Notes under the pieces: generated by a model
Told to the model about the DNA's origin: nothing
What the model saw: only the letters and a program-made list of their open reading frames with translations
The model's database searches: none
Translations under genes and position numbers: made by a program
In this document: positions 1 through 11,696 of the stretch, one piece after another
Layout: every line of letters begins with the position of its first letter
How positions within the stretch are numbered: position 1 is the stretch's first letter
Assembly (NCBI RefSeq): GCF_000003815.2
Contig: NC_049996.1
Location: 16,596,930-16,660,929 of the forward strand
Length of the DNA stretch: 64,000 nucleotides
Direction: 5' to 3'
From: Branchiostoma floridae
Lineage: Eukaryota > Chordata > Leptocardii > Amphioxiformes > Branchiostomatidae

Positions 1-1563
1 GCACTGAGATTCCGTTACCTCAAATACAATATGAGAGTAACTTAAAACGGCTGTACTTAAAAACACCTGTAGTTACGGGCCGGGGAGGGAGATACTCAAG
101 TTATACTGCACGAATCATACTCATTTATGTGGTTTTGCTGTCACAGTCATTGATATATATTAGAACGGCTCCTGGGCAGTCGATGCAGGTTAAATATGCA
201 GGTAATAAGATATGCCAAGTAACAATTACTCATGCAACTGGATAGATTTTGGAAAGGATCAGACGATTTAGTGTCACTGACGAAATGTAGTGGCTGATAT
301 CTGAAACGTCTGACCGTATAATATCATATCCAGTTATTAGAGTGGGTGCTTCAGGCGCGGTTGAGGATATCTGACTTTGACTTCACATTACTTTGATCAA
401 ACTGATTTCGAGCCCAAGGCAGAGTTTCATCAGTGCTTTCTGAGTACCTTCGTACAGAATTCCTGCTCAATAATAAAATTCAGATATTATGGGCCATGGG
501 TGAAAGACGTTTGGTTTGGTTTATTTAGATCTCCATTAGTGAGATTCACTAGTCTTCCTGGAGTCTACATTAAAACAATACAAAAATAATAGCAACAGAA
601 ATATACAAATATTACAAATTATAACTTTGAAATAACAGAAAGCAAAAATATGGTGAACTGAAAAGCAGTGATTTACATACGTGAAGTAAAATAAAATAAA
701 TCAACTTAGTTCTTATATATACAACAAAATGTGTAATTGATTTAATAGAAAACAATAATATTAACTCAAAAACGGAGTGGAAGAGGTCGGAGGTCGAGAA
801 AAATCATAGTAAATCCAATACAATTTGTACTGAAGTATTGAAACAAAAAGTATTTGATAGCAAATAAATCATATAGCAATCATATAACGTACGACCTAGG
901 GTATACAGCAACAGGACTCACAGTTTTCATACCAAATGTCCTGGACATAATATAAGTACGATATTGTTTTGATAGATTGCTGTTGGGCTCCTGTATGTAC
1001 CGGAGAAACATCTGTGGTGAGTTATGGAGGGTGGGGAAGGAGGTGCTTATGTCATACTGCATGAATCACAGAAGCTTTGGTTTTATAATCCTCGTGGTCT
1101 TTCTGCAGTTTAAGCTGTTTTATCATCAGTTGACAGAGGCAACACAACTCGCGACTGGAGTCAGACGTACGCCCCCCCCCCCCCCCGGGCCAAAAATAAA
1201 CATCACTATTTACTAACTACTCAGAAGAAACGTTACTCACGTAGCACCGCACGCCCCATTTGGGTCCCTACGTCGCAGGTGCTTTGTTGGGTGCAGGTAC
1301 CATAACAAGACAAACAACAGTGATTCCTCTCTTTTGTCTTCGTCGTCACAGTTAAACAAGTAAAAGGGGTACGGAACATCCGTAAAGCTGCACAGGCGTT
1401 ATCTATGTGGCTCGGTAGAACGTGGTTATAAGTTTGGGGTTAAGTTCAGGGTTTGATGTGGGACTTACAGGTGTTGTCAGAAGAGAGCCGGCAGGTGTAA
1501 ATGTACAGGTGTTCAAAGTTTCCCCATTAAGTATGAAGGCGTACAGATATCAGGTGACACAAA

Positions 1564-1732
1564 ATGGCCGAACCTAATGACGTCGCCAAGGACGGCAACA
1601 GTAACAACATGTTTATAAGCGTCTCGCTTGGGATCAATAAATACACAGACCCTCTTCAAATGTACATCGCTGAAAACATAAAAACGTTACAAGGCACAGT
1701 CGCCATGTGGATATCATCTGTGTTATACATAA
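1564..1732 (+). other. Exon-like repeated module with short ORF (copy 1)
   Basis: A plus-strand ATG opens a 56-codon reading frame that runs to a splice-donor-like gtaagtt. Its end reads MWISSVLYI. Two more copies at 12.49 and 12.77 kb end FLKWISSLLF and FLRWISSLLF before the same donor. The conserved Trp-Ile-Ser-Ser-(Leu/Val)-Leu segment next to a conserved donor suggests a duplicated exon, or a repeat that mimics one. No protein family is recognised and no downstream exon was found. It may instead be ordinary repeat DNA. Confidence 0.3.
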
Positions 1733-2263
1733 GTAAGTTAAATTAGGACTACCTTGTGCACACAAAACAGAGTTGTCAGCAAACAATGCGTCGAGCTTCA
1801 GTTACCTCAAATACAATGTGACAGTCCAGTTCAGTTACCCTCAATACGATTGTGGAAGCCAAAGCCAACATGATTAACATTTAACGGTTATGCTGGATTA
1901 AAAAACACATTTGTATATAATGTAAGATAAAAACTAAGTTTGCACAGAATCTGTAGAACAGCTCTGGGTATTACAAGGCATCCCACTTGTGAATGTATTT
2001 GATGAATTAAGGGATAATGTGTGTTCAAGACTGAAATTAAGACGCTGTGTGCTTGTCAAGACTATAAGCTTCAACCTTAAATAGTCTTGGGTAGGATTTA
2101 TTCCCAGTCTCCGAGTTAAGTTGATTGAAAGTGCTCTGGAATCTTAAGTTATGTTGATTGAAAGTGCTCCGGAATCTTAAGTTAAGGTGAATGGAAGTGC
2201 TCTGGGAACCTTACACGAAACCTTGGTTCTATATACCAGCCCCACAACACTTCTCCGACTTAC

Positions 2264-2500
2264 CTTAAGGTACCCGTGTTCTTGAGGGGATTGCGAAGTT
2301 CCTTTGGCCCAGATAGAAGCAATTGCAGTCCACTGTGTTCTGCCGCCCGGACAACTCGACAAGAAAAAGAAGTTCCTCTTTTCAAACCGTGTCTGACTTC
2401 CTGGTTGGTCACGTGACTGTGACTCCCGACAGCCTTTGTTACAGGTGTGCCGGTGCTGCAGTACCCAAAGCGGCGCCAGGCGGCGCTTTATATGTACAAC
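2264..2500 (-). promoter_or_regulatory. Candidate untranslated first exon/promoter block, copy 1
   Basis: On the minus strand this GC-rich block ends CCTTAAG followed by gtaagtcgg, a strong splice donor at 2263-2262. It is similar throughout to 14871-15075, which also ends CTTAAG/gtaagtc. Both carry a CGTCACGTSA-like element (CACGTGA here, CACGTCA in the other copy) and the same GGCGCCGCTTTGGGTACTGC block upstream. Conservation of block plus donor suggests the first exon and proximal promoter of tandem paralogous minus-strand genes. No long coding frame crosses the donor. Confidence 0.4.
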
Positions 2501-2519
2501 CTTAACAATAACATGCATT

Positions 2520-4520
2520 GGAATAAAGCCCATAATCACTTCATAGACATCCTCATCATCATCATCATTGGCTTCTGTCCTTGCTAGAAAGACAGGCTGA
2601 CAGAAAAAGGCTGATACTGGGACCAGAAAAGCACATCTAAGTTTGTCTAGTCTGTGTAGAGTGGTTAGCCATGCGATTGACTTCATCACGACATCCTTAT
2701 TGACAAGATACGGTGTCCATGGTTCCATAGTAGGCTTGCGGGCTGAGCTGTTCTGTGCCTGTTATATTGTCCATGGGTCAGCACCCCAAATTTCACATAT
2801 CGGTACCCTCCGGGGTGGCAAATTCTCCTTGTTATTTTTGAATAGTAGAGGCCTGTGGCATACATTTTTATGTGATAGCCATTCTGTTATGGTAGCTTTC
2901 TACCGGCTATCAGCCTTCAAACCTATCACCACCTAAATGATCTGGAAATTTCGTGTTTCAAATAAAGGGGAGTCCTCAGGGGCAAAAAATTAAACATCAA
3001 TATTTTTCAATGAAAATTTACAGGCTAGTAGAACTTGCCAAGAGGATCATAAAAAATATCAATTGATTTTCGATATCATGATTCAACACAAAATTATGAC
3101 CGCCTAAAATCAGATTTTTTTTGTGATTTTCTCATCAAAAATATATACTTTCAATTCCAATATCGTTCATTCGTTCGCATTACCTATGTGGCCTTGCCTG
3201 ATGATTTAAACCGACGTGCGTATCATACGATGCATATCAAACTTTAAATTATCTAAATCCGTCAATGTAATCCGGAGATATGAATGTGTGAAAAATGACA
3301 CATCTGCCAGCTTATAGTAACAATATCGTTGCTAAGACCGTTGCTAAGGCTGTTGCTAAGGAGATTTCAGGTCGTACTTCACAACAAAACTGACACAAGA
3401 ACTTAATTTTCTCTAGTATTTTGGTCTGATTACCTCAGTAGAAGTACAGTAGTGTTAAAATGTTTAACGTTTAACAGATGCAGAAATATGTATTTAGACG
3501 TCATTTCCATTCAGAATCATTAGCAAAACTGTTGCCAAGGCCGTTGCTAAGGATGTACTCAGTCATGTTTCAAGCAAAGAACGGCAGAGAGACAGTTCTC
3601 TGACACGTGATTTTGCCCCTGTCATCTTGTAAATCGTACTTAAGTGTGAAAAATATCATAATTGATTGGACATGTTAATTGGGGCTCTGCATGGAGGATA
3701 TAGGGACACCTGAAAATGAATTACCTTGATTTTACACATAAAAAAATTCTCTTACGCTATTTAGTAGATACCTTCCAGAAAATCATTTCGTTTATCTAGT
3801 ATATCGTATACAATGAAAAAGGCTCTGCATGGGGTTATCAGGGATCTACATATGTGGCACCGTATAATACACAGGACAAACAAGTTTTGCACTTCCACAT
3901 AGGACATGGGTTGTAACGTTGGACCCATTCACAACCATTGACATGTGGCTTTGGTGAATGATTTGTTTAATCTGATATTTGTACATGGACGTTGTTCGTC
4001 TGTATGTGCATTAGCCAACTGGTTACAACAGAAAATTCCAGCCCTAGCACATCATTGGCAATTATTCTTCCTGTACAGTAGAAAAGTACAGTGTACAACA
4101 TCATTATGTCACAACAGCTTTACAGAAAGCAGCTTTGGCAAATGCACAAGTCAAACCAAACAAAATGAAGTGTCATCTATATATACTAAATCTTATAGTC
4201 CCTAGCTTTTTAATCATCATAAAGATATATAAATGTATGAAACTCACGAACTCACCAAGCTGCTGTGCAAGATTTTCAAAAAGTCTAAATATACAGTAGA
4301 CTGGGATTCGAATGGAATGCAGTGTTGCCATTTCCAATGACAATTTGAATATAAAGTACAATAATCCTCAAAGCTCTATAACATATACTTAAAACATATA
4401 GTCTTCTCAACTTCGCAATAGTGGGATGTTTAACCAGTAGAAAGTTGATGTGGGTACTTCCCGGATATTCATTGCTGTGTACTAAACGACACTAGTCTTG
4501 ATGAGTTAGACAACTGTTTA
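2520..4520. other. Gene-poor AT-rich interval
   Basis: I see no supportable gene. There are two clusters of a TTGCTAAGG-type short repeat (about 3330-3360 and 3525-3555) and scattered AT-rich sequence. The open frames here are short and lack domain or splice support. Confidence 0.6.
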
Positions 4521-4902
4521 GGCCACACCAATTTTATTTGTTGTTTCTCGGATTTTCCGACCCTATTTTTTCCGATTTGAAAAAGAAAGAAAAAACTTTT
4601 CAAATCGATGGCCACACCACGTGTTGACAAAATTTCACTGCCTCTCCTTTCTCAAATTAACTATGGGCCTCAAATTCCAGTAGCTGTACGTGCCTTTTGT
4701 GGACTGTACATTTATCATTTTTCTTCAAACGTTGAACTTTCCTACCAGGAAATGACAAATGTTAAAATGTTATTTCTGTTGTGTAACTTGAGTAAGCCCC
4801 TCGATCTCTCCTACCCCCGACTTTTTGCAAAGGATTCTTTTTCGACCGACCCCATTTTTCTCTGAAAAAATCCGAGAAACAACAAATAAAATTGGTGTGG
4901 CC
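4521..4902. mobile_element. PIF/Harbinger-like MITE
   Basis: A 382-bp element is bounded by perfect terminal inverted repeats of about 36 bp beginning GGCCACACCAATTTTATTTG. It is flanked on both sides by TTA. A 3-bp TTA/TWA target-site duplication and GG-starting termini are the usual signature of PIF/Harbinger elements. It carries no transposase; an 85-codon open frame inside is not protein-like. It lies just downstream of the minus-strand gene that ends at 5088. Confidence 0.75.
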
Positions 4903-5087
4903 TTACTATGCTACTCACGACAGCTTTTACAATGTCCCTTGGGTGGAATTATGTTCATCGGGAGTCAGCATTCTTGAAGCCAAGACATAGAATTCAAACC
5001 CAGAGACATCTACAATCAGATAAGGCTAAAATGGAGTTAACGTATTACATGAATAATAGGTAGTAATAAAACCAATGTGGTTAGAAG

Positions 5088-6271
5088 CTAGCCTTTCAGA
5101 CCAAAGGATTCGAGGAACTTGGTGTGTGATGCAGCCCAGTACTCCGAGGCCAAAAGTCTCTCCTTCAACCTTTGTGCGGCCTGAAACTCTCTGGATCCAT
5201 TCTTCAGGATATCGATGATGCGCTTGGACAGGGTTTTGGCGGCCTCATCGTCGTCGTCTCCGATCTCCACGATCGGGCGGTCGAAGTCGGGGTCCGTCTT
5301 CAAGAACATCGCCAGACCAGACTTGTGGGAGACCAGGACGGGCACCCCTGCAGCGATGGCCTCCAGACCAACCAGTCCGAATGGCTCTGCACGTGACGGC
5401 ATCAGCACGACACTTGCCGTTTCCATGTCCTCGCACAGCTCCTTCTGTGTGCCGTACTCCAAGGGGGTGAAATGGATGTCACCCGTTTTGGCCTGGATGA
5501 TGTCCCTGCTCGCCTGGAAATCTTCTTTTGCGATGCCGCGGGCTCGCCATTTGGTGTTGGGTAATGCTACGAAAACATCCCTCATGGACTTTGCGACTAG
5601 ATCATAGCCTTTCAGCCTCTCCACACCCTTGACCCTGCCGATGGACAGAACCACTTTCACGCTAGCATCGACGTATTTGACTCTTGCATTGCTGAAGATG
5701 TCGGATAGCTTAGGCAGGAACTCATAATGCGGGTCGAAATCTCTCGTCTCGCGTCTATAGTAGTCGTGCAGGTATGGGCCTACTGAGATGATCACGTCAG
5801 CATGTTTTAGGTCTTCAAGAATGTTTTTCTGCTCATCTCCGATGCTCAGCACCTTCCCATCGCTCTTGTAGTGGCTGGTGTCTTCTGGCATCACATGAGT
5901 GACTTCGACGAGTTTGGCGCCCGGAAACCGTTGCTCCTTGATCTGCCTTGCTGCATGGCTTGTGATGGGCACGTGGCCGACGATGAAGTCTACTGCAGGG
6001 AGGCTTGGATAACGAGTCGCGTGGTCAAAGGTCAGCCAATCAAGGCAGGGCTCCCTCTTGTCTCGGTCGGATGTTGTTGGAAAGATGAGATGAACCTCAT
6101 CAGCAGCTGCATCCTTCTTATCGTCTTCTGTGGCACTCAGGACTGTAGAATAGACCTCTGCACCTTTGGAACCCAGTAGGGACGCCATCTGGCAGTGGAT
6201 GGTGGAGATGCCGCCCTTTGCAGTTCCATACTCATCGTTGAGCAGCAACACCACAGGCCTGGCTCCAGGTC
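5088..6271 (-). CDS. Exon 11: GT4-type glycosyltransferase domain
   Basis: A single 1184-nt exon encodes about 394 residues. The N-terminal Rossmann half has NDEYGTAKGGISTIHCQMA, the glycine-rich start seen in GT-B enzymes. The C-terminal half starts VVLSIGRVKGVERLKGYDLV and contains EPFGLVGLE, matching the E-x7-E motif of GT4 enzymes, followed by AIAAGVPVLVS. These motifs bind the nucleotide-sugar donor, so the domain looks catalytically competent. The acceptor is unknown. The length is that of a complete two-lobed GT4 domain. The stop codon is at 5088-5090. Confidence 0.85.
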
Positions 6272-9200
6272 CTGGAAACAATTAAACCAAGAATTATATA
6301 AATGTTGAGATTATGTTTCAGATGTTTTGTTTCTGTTCAGACGCTGAGAAACTTTTACCATCTTTTATACCTTAATAGGTCTTAAAACAGAGAGCTGTGT
6401 AAACTTCGTGAGAACTTCGAATTGTCATTTGTCTCACTTCACACGCATCACATGTAAATATCGACAATAACTTAACTCTCTAACTAGGTTAGTTCGAATC
6501 TGTTTGTAAACTTTTGTTATTCCCTGAATCTGTTGTTCTGCGAGCCGATTTGAGCTTTCATGAATAAACAAAGATTCAACAATCAACCATTCATTCTTTT
6601 TGATATCATTTGCTGTGTTTCTACTTAAGTAAAGTAGAATGCAGGTGCCTTTGCCAGGTAGAATTCATGTCCAGCAAGCTCACCTCGCCTTCTTGGTGTC
6701 TTGCCTTGTAGTTCTTCCAGCAGGGCCCTCAAAGTGCGGTTTTCCTCTAGTAGTTGTAGCTGGGTTAGCTGCTCCTTCTGATGCCCGTCAAGAGAAGACT
6801 GTCCGGCTGCTGATCGCTTGGCTGGCGGTCCAGCTGATGTACCTGCCTGCCACTTATTACCTGACCGAGTCTGTAAAATCAAAATACATCGTTAGCTGGG
6901 ACGTATCAGCTGTAGCTGAAAACAAAAGACTTAATATCAAACGTTAATATTAGAACTTGAAAACAATTTGGTGCCAATACCTTGATACTGCCAACCTTCT
7001 CTGCTAGCATGTCCATGCCAAAGTCACTCAGCTCCTGCTGAAGCTTGTCCATGGACGCTTCTCGGTCTTTCTCCATCCACTTTAATAGCACATTATAGGT
7101 CTGGTAACTCGGGTTTTGTTTTCTTGAACTCTGAAAGTAAAGTAGAAATTTTGACATTGAATAATGGGACACAATGGTTGTTGTATTTTTACGAGGTATT
7201 GTACATACCAGATACATAGGTAGTCGTACAACGCAGGATTAGCACCAACATTCTTACAGGTGTAAACGATTGTTCTGCGAGTTTACATACACAACGTTTC
7301 TGATTGATACAAAACGTTTCCAAATGATGAAGTGTTCAAAAATATTTACCTGGATAATGGACGTCATCTCATTTGCTGTAAGTCCAAGTGCCACGCCCAG
7401 ATCTTCCACCTCGCGTGATTCAGTCACGTTTTGCGAAAAAAGGTGGAAGCGTTTCCTCTGTTCTTTCTCTGCAATGGCTGAAACATCGACATGAGTAGGA
7501 TTAAATGAGACCAGGCAAATATTTCAATATCAGCCTGCATTGAAGAAAGTAAGAAGCTTTTTCGGTTAAGACACATTTTGCTTGAAAGTAAATTGCATGA
7601 TTTTATCTACAAATAACCTACATCCACACAGTCACATACAGACTGCTGGTTTATAACTGCTGGTTCTACATCACCAGAATGGACCTACACATGGTTCAAG
7701 CAGCACGTATATGGTATTTAAGGTGTATCTATTGCCTCTATCTTAACTGAATGGTCCTAAAAAAGCCCAATCTTCAGGTTTGATCCTTCAACAGAATCCT
7801 CCCTATACATACCATCTTCTTTCTCTTTCAGCGTCCTTCTAAGGAAGTCCATGATGGCGGCTGTGCCTTTCTCGCAGACATCAGGAGGAGGGTATGTCAG
7901 GGGGTTTCCCGAGATGTCCATGTTCCACAGTGGGGCCAATCGGCTCAGAGTCAGAGGAAGGCGGGAAATTCTGTTATGTGACAAGATTAACTTCTCAATG
8001 TTGGACAGGTTCATGATTTGTTCAGGGACTGATGTGAACCTGTTTCCTTTGATGCTTAAGTACGTCAGCTGCACCAGTTTCCCAATGCCGTCAGGTAGTG
8101 ACTCCAAGCCACTAAACTGCAGATCCAAGACTTGTAGGTTCTTCAGTCTGTCGATGTCTTCAGGTACAGGTGAAGGTTTGCCATCCCCAGCCCAGCATGC
8201 CATGTATAGCGTCTCTAGGCCCTCCAGCTGCAGCACCTGCCTGGGGAACTCATCAAACTGGCAATTAACTATTTCAAGCCTTCTCAGTCCTGTGAGTTGA
8301 GATGTTTTGTCAGGGAGACACTTGAGGGGGTTATGTGACACGGAAAAGGTGTTCAGCTGAAGTAGTGAACAAACTTCTTCTGGTATCTTTTTGAATCTAT
8401 TTTTTTCGAGGTAGAGCTCGTGAAGCTGTAATCTGGAGATTCCATCAGGCAATGTTTCCAATTTATTGTCCGACAAGTGAATAAGCTGTAGGTTAGGTAG
8501 AGTAGTGATTGACTGCGGCAGTTGTGTCAGAAGGTTGCCTCTAAGTGTAAGTTCCTGAAGCTTCTGTAGTTGACCTATGTCCTCGGGTATGCTCGTCAGC
8601 CTGTTGTGAGACAGGTCAAGGCGTTCGATATCTGTGGCGTCAAACACCTCGGCTGGGAAGGAGGTCAGGCCTTTGCCACTGAGGTCGATAGTGAGCAGGC
8701 CATCCACTACTTTAGGTTTAAGCTCTAAAAAAATAAGAAGAATATTCTTTGCAATGAGCATCTGTATGGTTTAACTTTCAGAGCAAATTATTGCCTAGAA
8801 CGAAATATTTCTTGTACTTGATAAAACAGCAAAGAAAATACTAAATCAAAATGCATTTTTGAATCTAGCTTATGTAGGAATATTATCCAACAGGTGACAA
8901 AAGATTAACTTTATTGATGGCTTAATGTATATAGATATAATATTTATGTCAAAAATGAATGCACATAATCTAATGTTATGTGTATCATTCCATTCTAAAG
9001 TCAAACATTATTTGCAGAGAACTTAAAATCAATGATATACAATAGGAGCAAACTTGACAACTTGAAGAAATCCTAGCAGGATTGTTGGTGATAAAAAGAC
9101 ACTAACACTACGTAAAGATGACAGTACACGATGAGGGTACTTTTTTATCAGAAACCACCAGATGTGTTTCAACAACACATCTCACCAACGTTGAGATGCT

Positions 9201-9488
9201 TCGACCATTGTCTGCCCGGATGCCTTACCCTGCAGAAAACAACAGGATTTCAATGTTTAGAATTTTACAAGTAATGATTTCAGCAAAACTACACAGCAAA
9301 GTATTAACATGAGATGTATCAAGTTGAACACAGTACTAACGAGCTATATGTTTTACTTACGGATGTATTTTGATCTTACTTTGAAGTACTGGAACATCTG
9401 CAACACGTCCTCTTGTACTGCAAGCTCCTCTGCTGTCTTCTTATTCTGTAGGTAACGTAAACACACCTCATCAAGATTTTGTTGACAC

Positions 9489-9523
<35 letters not shown>

Positions 9524-11696
9524 TATATACATCATGATTGCATAATAATTGGTGTTTGTCTCTTTAATGGTTTAAACTCTACAAGAGGAGTTGTAATAAG
9601 ATGGTAATGCTTGTGAATTGCCTTTTGTTTTATAACTGTTAAACCAAGATCTGACATAAGAGCAGAACTACAAAATGCAGTAAGTTAGAAGCCTATATAG
9701 CGATTTCCCTTTCTCCGCTGACATTTTATAAAGTCACTTACCTCGTCTCTAATGACGGTGTTGGCTCCAGCCTTCAGCAGTGCTCTGACACACTCGGGGT
9801 GTCCATTTTCTGCCGCCATATGAAGGGGAGTCTGATTCTGTAGGTACAACAAAGTGGCGGGTGGTTCACAGGATTTACATGCTAAACATTAAAGGTTTCG
9901 TACACTGGCCATACAGTTTACATGTATATTTAAAGTTTACATTCAAAAGTTTACATTTAAAGTTGAACAAAATATTATGAAAAACATGGTCAGTTATAAC
10001 ATGCACCGGTTTTCTCGGCAAGAAATCGCAATGCACTATTTAGCAAATTGTTAAAGAGGAAATATTGTAAAGATAAACTTTTTATCATAATTTAAATGTT
10101 AAAGTTCTGATGCACATGCATAGTAATCTATTGTATAGTAATCTATTGTATAGATAAAAACATGCCTGGCTACATGCTTAGACGCAAGGTAGTGTCCAAG
10201 GTGTGTCTCAGCACAACTATTGGTCCGTTTGGAGGACTGCGTCCTAGATCACCCAACATACAAACTTTACATTGCGCAAACTCACATCGAAGTTTCGTGC
10301 ATTAATGTCCGCTCCAGCTGCCAGTAAAGCCTGTACAGTTCCTGTGTGTCCCTTCCCGGTTGCAAGGTGGAGAGGGGTGTCTTCCTACAAAGGGAACATG
10401 AACAAATATTAAATGATACATATCTTGCAAAAGTCCTTACATGTCTCCAATACAAACCAAGGACCGTTACAGTTAAACTCATGCCAGTACAGACTTGTCA
10501 CTTGTCTTGATGTAACTTTTAGTTGTGAGTTAGGCCTGTGTAGTTCTTGTGACTTAAGTACGTTATAAGATAGGACAACATACAGACGCGTCAGTGCCAT
10601 TATCATTATTTTCTACGCCAAAACACTAAATCTCAGGACAGGGGCAGTTAGACAGAATCAAGTAACCAGCAAACTTACCACGCTGTCTCTTGAGTCAACA
10701 GGTGCTCCAGCTGTGAGTAAAGCTTGTACAGTTCTTGTGTGTCCGTTCTCGGATGCATGGTGGAGAGCAGTATATCCCTGTACAAAGACAAGTGTACGGA
10801 AGCTCCATGTAAGACCAGACACGTACTTGTTCCGCAGCCTTATCGGAACCTCACGTATTGTGTAAAGGCATAGATGATCATATATCTATCTATCTATCTA
10901 TCTATCTGCCATCTATCTATATAAAGAAGTTTGCCAAATTATCTTAAATATAACCTTTTAAGAACTGCAAAATGAAATGATCTTATATAAAAAAGAATCA
11001 ACGAAGGTCATTTCTAATCAAGTGTTTAAAATCATTCATGGAGATTTCCAGACAACAGACACGAACTCACGCCGTGGGCAGCATTGACATTGACCCCCTC
11101 GGCTAGTAGCTGCTGAACTCTGACCTCGTCACCTCGCCCGGCGGCATCTATCAGCTCCTGTGGAACAGAAACATCCAGCAAACATGAAACTCTTTATTAA
11201 GATGTATGGGACAAGACTTGGTTACGGCCATAAAGTCTTACTTGAACAGAATTTTTTCCACTCTGAAAGGAAAGGCCTTTAGGTTTGGTCGGCGTCTTTG
11301 TAACGAAGACCTTTTCACGGTTCCCGTTGAATGCTGTGAGCACTATGGGTAGACAGTCCAGGACGTACAAAACTGAAGATGTTCGCAGTATCACGTCAGC
11401 CTATTTACGATTCTTTACAGTAGTGTCATCATGTTACAGTAATGTTGTTAGCGTCTTCTATGTGTTGGTTTTTCAACATCAACCAACACATGATTTAGAG
11501 GGTGATCTCAGGAAAGGCAGAGGTTGATTTTCAACGAAAGCATTTTTTATTGAATGATTGGCAGGATCATCATTCTACCCGGCGTCTATTACTTCAATGT
11601 GCACTTTCCTACTTGGTGCAGTGTTACACTGTCTTCGTTTATTTAAACTACTAACTTTAAAATAAGAGCTTCACCAACCTTTTCCTTCTCTTCCAT
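5088..11696 (-). CDS. ANK-LRR-death domain-coiled coil-GT4 glycosyltransferase fusion protein (11 exons)
   Basis: Predicted exons, 5' to 3' on the minus strand: 11696-11679, 11157-11071, 10777-10679, 10384-10286, 9837-9742, 9445-9361, 8724-7813, 7477-7350, 7130-6981, 6870-6684, 6271-5088. All have GT/AG borders and compatible phases, total 3045 nt, 1014 aa plus stop. The order is ankyrin repeats (about 7-160), leucine-rich repeats (about 165-440), death domain (about 466-558), coiled coil (559-620) and a GT4 glycosyltransferase (621-1014). There is no signal peptide, so it is probably cytosolic. Repeat sensor plus death adaptor plus C-terminal enzyme resembles NLR-type innate sensors, but no NACHT is present. 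The start is the ATG of MEEKEK; untranslated exon(s) probably lie upstream, possibly at 14.87 kb. The junction 9361/8724 has an alternative in-frame solution. Function is inferred from domains only. Confidence 0.85.
6684..6870 (-). CDS. Exon 10: linker and coiled coil
   Basis: This 187-nt exon encodes a Ser/Ala/Gly-rich linker and then a short heptad-rich helix (QLTQLQLLEENRTLRALLEE) before the basic KTPRRRG that leads into the glycosyltransferase. The heptads suggest dimerisation. If the donor at 6683 is not used, the frame reads 19 more codons to a stop at 6625-6627, giving a natural short form lacking the enzyme; this is inference. Confidence 0.75.
6981..7477 (-). CDS. Exons 8-9: death domain
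   Basis: Exon 8 (7477-7350) and exon 9 (7130-6981) join in phase 0. The product carries the six-helix death-fold pattern: VEDLGVALGLTANEMTSIIQ, then SYQTYNVLLKWMEKDREAS, then LQQELSDFGMDMLAEKV. The LGL core and the (V)LLKWMEK helix with conserved Trp are hallmarks of the family. Death domains assemble homotypic oligomers in apoptotic and NF-kB signalling; the partner here is unknown. Confidence 0.85.
7813..8724 (-). CDS. Exon 7: leucine-rich repeat domain
   Basis: One 912-nt exon encodes about 12 leucine-rich repeats of the 23-residue LxxLxLxxNxLxxLPxxI type (for example LDLSHNRLTSIPEDIGQL and LILSHNRISRLP). This is the SDS22/PIDD-like class. It ends in a cap-like segment, NPLTYPPPDVCEKG, followed by the helix AIMDFLRRTLKEKED, which also precedes the death region in PIDD-like proteins. 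The donor after GAAGATG leaves phase 1, matching the next exon. Confidence 0.9.
9361..11696 (-). CDS. Exons 1-6: start and ankyrin repeats
   Basis: Exon 1 gives MEEKEK. Exon 2 begins ELIDAAGRGDEVRVQQLL. Exons 3 and 4 are 99 nt each and each encodes one 33-residue ankyrin repeat with the TALHHA/TPLHLA, GHTRTVQALL/GHTGTVQALL and AGA consensus. Exon 5 (96 nt) gives TPLHMAAENGHPECVRALL. Exon 6 (85 nt) encodes a terminal half-repeat (KKTAEELAVQEDVLQMF). All internal borders are phase 0 except the last. One-repeat-per-exon organisation permits gain or loss of repeats. Ankyrin repeats bind protein partners; the ligand is unknown. Exon 6 could also end at an earlier gtaaga (after FQYFK) and join an alternative acceptor in frame. 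Confidence 0.85.

Larger units (their letters stand above)
1..2520. repeat. Low-copy duplicated segment, copy 1
   Basis: This stretch has no convincing gene apart from the exon-like module listed separately. It matches 12.2-15.1 kb in pieces and in the same order: the opening bases resemble 12.68 and 14.10 kb, about 1.0-1.15 kb resembles 13.03-13.15 and 14.30-14.41 kb, about 1.26-1.4 kb resembles 12.18 and 12.40 kb, 1.5-1.65 kb resembles 13.70-13.86 kb, and 2.27-2.50 kb resembles 14.87-15.07 kb. The copies are diverged with indels, so the duplication is not recent. I read it as the 5' flank of a second minus-strand paralogue whose body lies left of the window. Confidence 0.6.

Noticed and set aside
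4608-4865. 85-codon frame inside the Harbinger-like MITE
   Set aside because: The element is only 382 bp and the frame has no transposase or DNA-binding motif.
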